The notes beneath the pieces are model-generated. The model was not told where the DNA came from and did not search any database. It saw nothing but the letters and a program-made list of their open reading frames with translations. From positions 1 through 64,000 of IMG/VR virus record IMGVR_UViG_3300047200_000500: 64,000 nucleotides of DNA. One strand, given 5' to 3'. The stretch is from a virus. The first letter of the stretch is position 1. Every line of letters starts with the position of its first letter. Shown one piece after another: positions 52,160-60,072 of this stretch. The translations under genes and the position numbers were made by a program.

Positions 52160-52603
52160 ATGAAAAAAGAATTTAAGTGTGTCGAAATACGATGTGTAAA
52201 TGATATCAGAAAGGCTTTGATACCATTTACAAAAAATTATAATAAAAATGATGTAGTGTTAAATGGTGAAATTGAGTGGACTGATGAAGATAAAAATGTT
52301 AAAATGAAAACTAGTTTTTCCGCTAACAATAAAGAACTTGGCTTAAAGGATCTTTTAATTGAGGGGTTTGAACAAGTCAAAGAACAAGATAAAGTTTGGA
52401 ATAATTTGCATGACGCTCTTGAAGATGATGAGTATTCTGTAACTCTTCCTCGCATTAATATCAATGATTTTCACATGCCCATTGATAGATTAATAAAAAT
52501 TAGACTTGGCGGAAAGAGAGAAGGATTAACAGTTGTCTGGGTAATCGATGGTAATAAATACATATTTGATCCTTATACTTGTGAATTTATGGGGGATCAA
52601 TGA
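52160..52603 (+). CDS. Hypothetical protein
   Basis: 147 residues, mixed alpha/beta with an acidic middle. No known motif. Its stop overlaps the next start by four bases, in a plus-strand run from 51572 to 56280 that ends in two glycosyltransferases. Confidence 0.6.
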   Translation: MKKEFKCVEIRCVNDIRKALIPFTKNYNKNDVVLNGEIEWTDEDKNVKMKTSFSANNKELGLKDLLIEGFEQVKEQDKVWNNLHDALEDDEYSVTLPRININDFHMPIDRLIKIRLGGKREGLTVVWVIDGNKYIFDPYTCEFMGDQ

Positions 52604-52881
52604 GAGGAGGAGATGTTGAGGTTGAGTTATTAAAATATGCAGATTTATCAGAATGGAAACCTAAAATTGGTGACATGGTTTTTCATGATGGGTTTATATT
52701 TAGATGGTTTGCTATAATATATCAAGTGAATAATGATATGTTATCTGTTAAAAAATCTGGTAATTTAAGATTGTTAATGCAAGGTGAATATGAGGAAACG
52801 ATATTAAATTTCAGAAAAATTAAGAATTCTATGGTTGGATCATTCAGTGTCATAGGCCACAATAATGTTTATTATGTATGA
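52600..52881 (+). CDS. Hypothetical protein
   Basis: 93 residues, beta-rich (IGDMVFHDGFIFRWFAIIY). It overlaps both neighbours by four bases. Not recognised. Confidence 0.6.
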   Translation: MRGGDVEVELLKYADLSEWKPKIGDMVFHDGFIFRWFAIIYQVNNDMLSVKKSGNLRLLMQGEYEETILNFRKIKNSMVGSFSVIGHNNVYYV

Positions 52882-53408
52882 ATAATTATCAATTACCTAG
52901 TTTTGTGGATTATCCTGAATTTTTTAATGTCAGAGAGTATTCAAGTTTATTTAATAATTTGTTTTCATATATTATCAGTCCATATCCTATTGATAATGGA
53001 TATTCTATTTATATAGGGTCTAGAAATGATTATGTTTTTGTAAGATTATCTGATTTTAAATCTAGTGAATTGGATATTACTGACCATAAATACAAATCAA
53101 TATTAAAACATGTTGATAAATTATTGAATATAATGAAAGTGGCAAAAATTAGAGAATCTTGTTATTATTTTTCAAATCAAAATGATCCAATATTGGTAGA
53201 TGTGATGTTATCAGCGAATAAGTTTATGGGTCCAGGAATGATAAGGGATGTTTTTTCTAAAACTGTTCCAACTCAAGAAATAATGAGTGTGGAAAACTTA
53301 ATGATTGATAATTACGATAATTTCAGTGGGAAATATATTAAACCAAGCAGATTTAAATATGTGATAGAAAAAGAATATTTTAGACCATTATATGGAATGA
53401 TTAAATGA
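52878..53408 (+). CDS. Hypothetical protein
   Basis: 176 residues, Tyr/Ser-rich, with no motif seen. It overlaps both neighbours by four bases (ATGA), so it is translated with the two-domain glycosyltransferase that follows. A virion or adaptor role cannot be ruled out. Confidence 0.6.
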   Translation: MNNYQLPSFVDYPEFFNVREYSSLFNNLFSYIISPYPIDNGYSIYIGSRNDYVFVRLSDFKSSELDITDHKYKSILKHVDKLLNIMKVAKIRESCYYFSNQNDPILVDVMLSANKFMGPGMIRDVFSKTVPTQEIMSVENLMIDNYDNFSGKYIKPSRFKYVIEKEYFRPLYGMIK

Positions 53409-55285
53409 AATATCTTTTTCAAAACCACAATAATTATACAATACAGATACCAGATAAGGCAGGGAAAACAGTAATATTTGTTAAAGGTCAAAAAATAATT
53501 TTAGATGAATACTTTAGAAGATATGTACCAAAATATTTATCAGTAATTAGGACAATAGATAATAAAATGGAAGTAAAAAGCGTTTCACTTATAAATGGGA
53601 ACCAATTAAATAATGTAAAAAACATTGTTATTAATAACGCTGTTATTAAATCAGTTATTAAACCAGTTGATGCTGTTAATTATAACAAGTCATCTAATAA
53701 AAATCTTTTAGCGAAAAAAATAGTTGGCAAAATAGTTGGAAAAGTGGGACAGTCTGGGATTAGAGCTACTGAATTCTCAGTCGCTAAGATTAAAGAAGAT
53801 ATAATACCAATTTCCAACAATATAGGAGTTGGAATATTAAGTTATAACCGTTTAAAATCATTAGCTGGTTTAATAACTTCAATCAGAAAATTTACTGATC
53901 TCACAAGAACCACTGTATTTGTTAGTGATGAAAGTACTGATCCAGCAGTGTGGGAATGGTTAAGAAATCAACATGACATAATCACATTTCATAATCCAAG
54001 AATTGGAATAGCTGGTAATACAAATAGGACACTGAGATGCCTTGATAGATTTAAGTATAAATTGCTGTTAAATGATGATGTAGAAATATTAGCAAATGGA
54101 TGGGATGTTTTTTATTTTAATAAAATGGCCACAACTGGTATAAAACATTTTTGTTATAGACAAGTCGGTGTTTATAATGCTTCTAGACCTCCTCCCAATC
54201 ACAATGGCATAATAACAGTAAATGATAAACCACATGGGGCAGTTTTAGCTCTACATGATGATGCATTTAAAAAAGTTGGATTCATGGACGAATCGTTTGG
54301 AATTTATGGTTATGAACATGTTGATTATAGTGACAGAATTTCGCGGGCTGGATTTGCACCTGCTGGATATCATGATGTAGCTGGGTCTGAAAAGTTTTTT
54401 AAAATTTATGATGATAAAACGTCTGATGAACAAAAGGGTGAACATTTTTGTAAGGCAAAGGAACTGTACAATAATATTAAAAATGATAAATCTAGAATCT
54501 ACATAGGCACTTCGAATAAAACTGAACTTCCTTCAGTGTCTTATATTATACCATTTAGAGACATTGGGAGGGCAGAGTGCATTGAAACAGTGGTTCAAAA
54601 TGTTAGAGCACAAAGATTCCCAGTTATTCAAATTATTTTATCAGAACAAGATGATAAAGAGGTGATGAATAAGGACAAACTACCTTCTGTTAATTATGTG
54701 TTTTCAAAAAATCCAAATGTTAATTTACCATTTAATAAATCACAAGCGTTTAATGATGGTGTTAATCTTGCAAAATATGATAATTTAATTCTTCATGATG
54801 CAGATATGCTGGTACGTGGCGATTATACAACAATAATTGATAAATTATTAAAAGAATATGAATCTGTTCATATTGGGGCAGATGTTTGTTATATGACAAA
54901 GGAATCAACTGATAAAATAATTTCTATTTATAAAATAGATGAAAATAGTGTTGAATCAGATAGAATAGTTAGTTATTATGAGGGAGGATCACTTGGAATT
55001 AGGAAAGGCACTTACATTAAAATAGGCGGATTTTGTGAATCATTTGTTGGTTATGGTGTTGAAGATTGTGATTTTTTCTGGAAAATAAAGAATCTAACTA
55101 AAATGTTTAATGAAAGATCTATAAGTTTATTTCATTTATGGCATGGTAGAACATCTGGTTGGGAAACGTACCACATAAAGAACAAACAAATTGGTAGCAA
55201 TAGAACGTCAAATGGAATCAATAAAGCCGCAGCCGATGATTCATGGTTTTTATCAAATAAATTTAAACTGAAAGATAGTAAATGA
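53405..55285 (+). CDS. Two-domain family 2 glycosyltransferase
   Basis: 626 residues. After about 120 basic residues come two GT-A domains: the first has VGILSYNRLKSLAGLITSIR and LLLNDDVEILANGWD; the second, SVSYIIPFRDIGRAECIE and LILHDADMLVRGD, with the DxD-like metal motifs. A GYEHVDYSDR/GYGVEDCDF pair marks the acceptor sides. Two transfers in one chain, as with the gene at 32376, implies a disaccharide or longer glycan. Confidence 0.8.
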   Translation: MKYLFQNHNNYTIQIPDKAGKTVIFVKGQKIILDEYFRRYVPKYLSVIRTIDNKMEVKSVSLINGNQLNNVKNIVINNAVIKSVIKPVDAVNYNKSSNKNLLAKKIVGKIVGKVGQSGIRATEFSVAKIKEDIIPISNNIGVGILSYNRLKSLAGLITSIRKFTDLTRTTVFVSDESTDPAVWEWLRNQHDIITFHNPRIGIAGNTNRTLRCLDRFKYKLLLNDDVEILANGWDVFYFNKMATTGIKHFCYRQVGVYNASRPPPNHNGIITVNDKPHGAVLALHDDAFKKVGFMDESFGIYGYEHVDYSDRISRAGFAPAGYHDVAGSEKFFKIYDDKTSDEQKGEHFCKAKELYNNIKNDKSRIYIGTSNKTELPSVSYIIPFRDIGRAECIETVVQNVRAQRFPVIQIILSEQDDKEVMNKDKLPSVNYVFSKNPNVNLPFNKSQAFNDGVNLAKYDNLILHDADMLVRGDYTTIIDKLLKEYESVHIGADVCYMTKESTDKIISIYKIDENSVESDRIVSYYEGGSLGIRKGTYIKIGGFCESFVGYGVEDCDFFWKIKNLTKMFNERSISLFHLWHGRTSGWETYHIKNKQIGSNRTSNGINKAAADDSWFLSNKFKLKDSK

Positions 55286-56280
55286 AAATATTAGTTGCAC
55301 GTCCATCTGGTGGAGCTTATCTTTATATTGCTAGGGGTTTTATAAATGCATTTAATGCAATAGGATGTCATGCTAAATTTTGGGATGGAGATGAAAAAAC
55401 TTGGACAGATACAAAGCCAGATTTGTATATCGGTTGCAGTGGACATCGTAAAATAATTCCACAAAATCGTGGTAATGTAAAAGTTGCTATTCATGTTAAT
55501 CCATATGGCACAAGACTTGAGCCTTTGCATGGTGTCGATATAAACGAACCAAAAGAAGCAATAAATTGGACTTTATCACAAAAGCCCGACGTTGTGTTTG
55601 GTTATGGTCACCAAGATGATGCTTCAACTTTTTGGTCAAATTGGTCTAAAAATCATAATATAAAGTTCATTGGAGTTCCAACCGCTGCTGATCATACTTT
55701 GTATTATTCTTTGGAAATTGAAAAGAAAGTTAACAATATTGTTTATCTTGGCGGAAGATGGCCATATAAAGCCAATAAAATTGATCAATGGTTATTACCA
55801 TTAACTAAAGTTACAAATATTAAAATAATGGGTTGGGGAGGGTGGCAAGGTGTTAATGGTTATACTGGTGTCATTCCTGATTCAGATAGCGGAAGAGAAT
55901 TTTTAGCTAGTGGAAAGGTTGGTCCGTGTATGTGTGAGCCTCACACTACAAAATTTGGTATTGATATCCCAGAAAGATTTTTTAAAGTAGCGTTATGCAA
56001 AACACTTCCAGTTGTTGATTTTATTCCCAATTTTAATAGATATTACGAATCCGACACGTTTTTGATGGCCAGGGATCCGAATGAATATGTTGATTTGGTT
56101 TGTAATTATGCTAACAATCCAGCTTTTGAAAAAGCTCGTATCGAATTAACTGAATCAATTTTTAAACAAACTAGATTAAATCATACTTATATGAACAGAA
56201 TGAGAGATTTATGTGCAGGATTAGAAGTTCAAGAATTAGTTGAAAAATTTGATTCTAAAATTAAAGAAATCAATAATTAA
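55282..56280 (+). CDS. Glycosyltransferase, CgeB/GT-B-like
   Basis: 332 residues. NNIVYLGGRWPYKANKIDQW begins the donor domain; IPERFFKVALCKTLPVVDF and the following DPNEYVDLV region match CgeB-like GT-B transferases. The N-terminal domain has DVVFGYGHQDD. Start overlaps the two-domain transferase by four bases, so both are made together. Confidence 0.7.
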   Translation: MKILVARPSGGAYLYIARGFINAFNAIGCHAKFWDGDEKTWTDTKPDLYIGCSGHRKIIPQNRGNVKVAIHVNPYGTRLEPLHGVDINEPKEAINWTLSQKPDVVFGYGHQDDASTFWSNWSKNHNIKFIGVPTAADHTLYYSLEIEKKVNNIVYLGGRWPYKANKIDQWLLPLTKVTNIKIMGWGGWQGVNGYTGVIPDSDSGREFLASGKVGPCMCEPHTTKFGIDIPERFFKVALCKTLPVVDFIPNFNRYYESDTFLMARDPNEYVDLVCNYANNPAFEKARIELTESIFKQTRLNHTYMNRMRDLCAGLEVQELVEKFDSKIKEINN

Positions 56281-56543
56281 CCACCTATTCTTCGTATAAC
56301 ATTTTCTCTGCATGTAGTGTGGGCTGCCTTTAATAATTTTGTTGCAGCTATGTCATCCGGAAAATAACTTATAATTGATTTTCCCTTAACTATAAATACA
56401 CCGGCATATTCAGTTATTTTATGCTTCTTCATAAGTATTGACATTTCTTCTGTAAATTTATTTATAGCTTGCTTATCGTTATCTGATATGGCATTTTTTT
56501 GTTTATCAGTTTTTAAAGAAGTTTTCTGGATTTTGTCATTCAT
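56277..56543 (-). CDS. Hypothetical protein
   Basis: 88 residues. A Lys/Asp-rich helical start is followed by a small beta-helix part (YAGVFIVKGKSIISYFPD). Not recognised. Its start is 15 bases from the divergent GTG start at 56559. Confidence 0.55.
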   Translation of the reverse strand: MNDKIQKTSLKTDKQKNAISDNDKQAINKFTEEMSILMKKHKITEYAGVFIVKGKSIISYFPDDIAATKLLKAAHTTCRENVIRRIGG

Positions 56544-56558
56544 GGTATTTTATATACT
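56544..56558. promoter_or_regulatory. 15-base bidirectional promoter
   Basis: The only DNA between divergent starts. It reads GGTATTTTATATACT on one strand and AGTATATAAAATACC on the other, each a late-promoter-like element. Neither gene can have a ribosome site, so both messages are probably leaderless. Confidence 0.45.
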
Positions 56559-57173
56559 GTGGACAAACTCGTTCTAAAAGTTGCTCTTGAATATAAAAAT
56601 TCAATTAGCAATTGTGGTGGCCATTTTAGCTTTCCAAAAGCAGATAATATAATCAATACTTATTCATATAGGACATTTAATGCATTTGTTAATAGATGCA
56701 GATCAGATCGCTTGGAAGACAATCAGATATTAGAAATGGTTCGTATAATTGTTAAATATATGCACAGACACAGGATAATGAAAAAAGGTGTTGGGATATT
56801 GTCAAGCCCTGATATTATTGATATTTGTGTTAACGAATTAAAAGGTAATATAAATAAATCTGATAATGTCACAAAATTGATTATTGAATCTAATGATTTT
56901 TTAAATAAACAATCTAATAAGATTGAATTTTTATTAAAAAAGGTAAACAAAAATGGGTTCTCTAATTTGGTATTTCTTAGATGTAAAGGAATATTACCTG
57001 ACGTTTTTATCTGTTGTTCAAAATCTTGCATGAATGTTTATTTTAAACTTGATATAAGTGATAAATCGATGATGTTGGAACCTAAAAATTATATGATTTT
57101 GAAAATGAAAATTATTAATATTGTCGGCATCGATCATATAAAAGAAATAATGGGTGATGATTCTAATGTATAA
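56559..57173 (+). CDS. Hypothetical protein with GTG start
   Basis: 204 residues from a GTG (MDKLVLKVALEYK). Helical in the first 120 residues with His/Arg clusters (KYMHRHRIMKKG). The last 60 are beta-rich. Not recognised. It overlaps the primase start. Confidence 0.55.
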   Translation: MDKLVLKVALEYKNSISNCGGHFSFPKADNIINTYSYRTFNAFVNRCRSDRLEDNQILEMVRIIVKYMHRHRIMKKGVGILSSPDIIDICVNELKGNINKSDNVTKLIIESNDFLNKQSNKIEFLLKKVNKNGFSNLVFLRCKGILPDVFICCSKSCMNVYFKLDISDKSMMLEPKNYMILKMKIINIVGIDHIKEIMGDDSNV

Positions 57174-58203
57174 ATTTAACAAAAATAAATATTTAGCTGC
57201 CAGATCTAAAAATTCTGGATTTATACAGCCAACACCTGATCAAATAGAGAACTGGATTACTAGGAATTTTGAATATAAAACTGGGAATGAGGATCAAATT
57301 AGAATTTGTAATCCTGATGGTGATACAGAATTTAGATTGTGGATTTCAAGATCTAATGCTGTAGTACACGATTTTAGGCCAAACCACCAACAATTTGATG
57401 GATCTTTTTTGAAGTTTGTTTCCAAGTATAAAAACATAACTTTTAGTGAGGCAGTAAAAGAAGTATGCGGTAGTTCTCCTGTCATAACAAGGTACATGGA
57501 TTCAAAAGAAAAGAATGAAATACAAAATGATGATCCGATTAAAATGCCAGATGGGTCAGTATTGTTGAAAGATTCTATTGGTAAAGCAAGAGACATATGT
57601 ATGAATTATTTAACTAAAGTGCGTGGTTTTTCGGAAGACATATTGTTCAAGGCTAAAATCAATATTTGTGGCACAAGCATGATTATTCCATATTTTCAAT
57701 ATGACATGCTAGTGTTTTGGCAAATGAGATCATTGATATCAAAAATTTTCAAGTTTCCAGATGAGACTGAAACTAATAAAAAAGCTGGTGATTTTATTTA
57801 TGGTTTTGATGATATAGAACCTTGTGCTGAAGTAATTGTTGTAGAATCAATATTTAACAGTTTGAGTGTTGGCACTAATTGTACTGCCACTGGAGGTGCA
57901 ACATTGAAGGATGGGCAGCTTAAATTGTTAAAATCGTTAAATCCAAAAACTGTGATTCTTGCGCCAGATCGTGATGAAGCTGGTGTAAAATCGATTCAGA
58001 AAGATTTCTTTCATTTAAATAAAATGAGAACTGGAGATTTATTTAAAAACATCTATTATGCGATACCGCCAATAGAAGTTGCTAAAGCTGGTAAAAAAGA
58101 TTGGAATGATATGTTATTAATGGGATATGATATTTATAAATTTATACAAGAAAATAAAAGGATTGTTAATTCAAGATTATTATTTGATGGTATTAAGATT
58201 TAG
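57166..58203 (+). CDS. DNA primase with TOPRIM domain
   Basis: Start probably the ATG at 57166, which overlaps the previous stop; GTG 57154 and ATG 57157 are alternatives. About 345 residues. The TOPRIM core is EVIVVESIFNSLSV followed by TVILAPDRDEAG. Upstream, residues about 30-100 align with the CHC2 zinc-binding domain (FLKFVSKYKNITFSEAVKEV), but most zinc cysteines are gone. It should lay down RNA primers with the gp41-like helicase. Confidence 0.85.
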   Translation: MYKFNKNKYLAARSKNSGFIQPTPDQIENWITRNFEYKTGNEDQIRICNPDGDTEFRLWISRSNAVVHDFRPNHQQFDGSFLKFVSKYKNITFSEAVKEVCGSSPVITRYMDSKEKNEIQNDDPIKMPDGSVLLKDSIGKARDICMNYLTKVRGFSEDILFKAKINICGTSMIIPYFQYDMLVFWQMRSLISKIFKFPDETETNKKAGDFIYGFDDIEPCAEVIVVESIFNSLSVGTNCTATGGATLKDGQLKLLKSLNPKTVILAPDRDEAGVKSIQKDFFHLNKMRTGDLFKNIYYAIPPIEVAKAGKKDWNDMLLMGYDIYKFIQENKRIVNSRLLFDGIKI

Positions 58204-58483
58204 ACGGTATTGGCGCATGATATAATATATTTATTCTGCTTAAATATATTTCTCTATAACCTTTTTTATATGCTATTGGAGTATTTTCTCGTAACCATTT
58301 TACCTTATTTTGAAGATTATAATTATATAGTTTGTTCATATTGTTTCTGATAATAGCTGCTTCATGTTCATTAACAGCATTGTCTAATATACATATTAAT
58401 TTTTGGTTAAATTCACCTATTTTTATTACTATCAACTCTTTTTTCTCAGTTCCAAATTCATATTTTAATTGCATTAACATCAT
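58193..58483 (-). CDS. Hypothetical protein
   Basis: 96 residues, helical middle with a basic end. Converges with the primase gene, overlapping its end by 11 bases. Not recognised; a later ATG is also possible. Confidence 0.5.
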   Translation of the reverse strand: MMLMQLKYEFGTEKKELIVIKIGEFNQKLICILDNAVNEHEAAIIRNNMNKLYNYNLQNKVKWLRENTPIAYKKGYREIYLSRINILYHAPIPSKS

Positions 58484-58563
58484 GTCATATTTATTTTTGA
58501 TAATTCTTTTAGATAAATATAAGTATTTTATACCTGAATATTATTCATGGGCAAATATAAAAT

Positions 58564-60057
58564 ATGACTGAAAAAATAGAAATCATTTGTGAAAATTGCG
58601 GAAAAAAAAGATTAATAACAAAAAAATCTTTTTTAAGAAACAAACGTGATGGTATTAAAAAATGTATGCATTGTTATAATGATGAAAATTATAAAAGCAT
58701 GATGTCAATAAAATCAAATAAAGCTTGGTTATCAGAAGATTTAAAAAATAAAGTAAGAAATATTTCAAAAAATTGGGCATATAATAATAGAAAAATTATA
58801 TCAGAAAAAATGAAAGAAATTTGGAATGATGATGATTACAAATTAAATCAGATAATAAAACAAAAAATAACTCATCCAAAAATTATTAAAATATTAAAAT
58901 ATAAAAAATCTATTGATGAGTTAAAAAACGAAGCATCAAAAAAAACTAGTGAAATATGGAAAAATAAAAATTATATCAATAAACAAATTGAAATACATGA
59001 ACATCAAAAAGTTGATAATGATTTTAAAAGAAAAATATCGGAATCATTAAAAATAAAATGGAATGATGAAGATTATAGAAATAAAATGAAAATAATGTTT
59101 TCTGAAAGATTAAAAAAATTATGGAAAAACGATGAATATAGAATAAAAGCTATAAAAGCGATTGAATCAAGTAAAGGTAAAGTTTCTAGTATTGAAATTG
59201 TTTTAAGTTCTATTTTAGATGATTTAAAAATCAAATATGAATTTCAAAAATCAATCGGGTTTTTCATATTTGATTTTTTATTACCAGATTATAATATATT
59301 AATTGAGTGTAATGGTGATTATTGGCATTCGTTACCGAAAGCTATTAAAAATGATAAAGCTAAATCATCATATATTACAAATAATTTTTCAGAATATAAA
59401 CTACATTATATATGGGAACATGAATTTAAATGTAAGGATAAAGTTGTTGAATTAATTAAATATTGGACAGGAACCAAATTTGATATGATTGATTTTGATT
59501 TTAAAGATTTGATTATAAAAATTACTGAATTAAAAGATGCTAGATTATTTGTTGATAAATACCATTATTCTGGAACAATAGGAAATTCAACATATAGATA
59601 TGGTTGTTATTTAAATAATGAATTAATAGCTTTATGTTCATTTGGAAATATAACGAGAAATGAATCAGCAATAAGATTAAATATGAAACTTAACGAATTG
59701 CTTGAACTTACAAGATTTTGTATTCATCCAAAATATCAAAAGAAAAATTTTGCAAGTTGGTTAATTAGTAGATGTATTGATGAAATTAAAAAACTTAATA
59801 AATATAAGTGTTTAATATCTTTTGCTGATACTACTTTTAATCATAATGGTACAATATATAAGGCATCAAATTGGATAAATGATGGAGTTGTTTCTCCAAG
59901 TTATTGGTATATTGATAAAGATGGATATGTGATGCACAAGAAGACATTATGGGATAATGCAAAGAAAATGTCTATGACTGAGAATGAATATTCATGTAAA
60001 TATTGTTATAAGAAAATCTCTGGAAAAGAGAAAATCAGGTATGTTTATTATTTGTGA
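58564..60057 (+). CDS. Homing endonuclease: zinc finger, repeat DNA-binding region, Vsr-like nuclease, Mom-like domain
   Basis: 497 residues. An N-terminal zinc finger (CENC, CMHC) is followed by four spaced 'S..[LMT]K..W.[DNK]..Y' units (about residues 75-200), like NUMOD3 DNA-binding repeats. The nuclease part (FFIFDFLLPDYNILIECNGDY, then LHYIWEHEF) is of PD-(D/E)xK/EDxHD type. Residues about 320-450 (YHYSGTIGN, LTRFCIHP, FASWLISRCIDE, LISFADTTFNHNGTIYKASN) match the GNAT-like Mom family. Very AT-rich and lying between the primase and the baseplate genes. Confidence 0.75.
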   Translation: MTEKIEIICENCGKKRLITKKSFLRNKRDGIKKCMHCYNDENYKSMMSIKSNKAWLSEDLKNKVRNISKNWAYNNRKIISEKMKEIWNDDDYKLNQIIKQKITHPKIIKILKYKKSIDELKNEASKKTSEIWKNKNYINKQIEIHEHQKVDNDFKRKISESLKIKWNDEDYRNKMKIMFSERLKKLWKNDEYRIKAIKAIESSKGKVSSIEIVLSSILDDLKIKYEFQKSIGFFIFDFLLPDYNILIECNGDYWHSLPKAIKNDKAKSSYITNNFSEYKLHYIWEHEFKCKDKVVELIKYWTGTKFDMIDFDFKDLIIKITELKDARLFVDKYHYSGTIGNSTYRYGCYLNNELIALCSFGNITRNESAIRLNMKLNELLELTRFCIHPKYQKKNFASWLISRCIDEIKKLNKYKCLISFADTTFNHNGTIYKASNWINDGVVSPSYWYIDKDGYVMHKKTLWDNAKKMSMTENEYSCKYCYKKISGKEKIRYVYYL

Positions 60058-60072
60058 AGATAAATATAAAAG

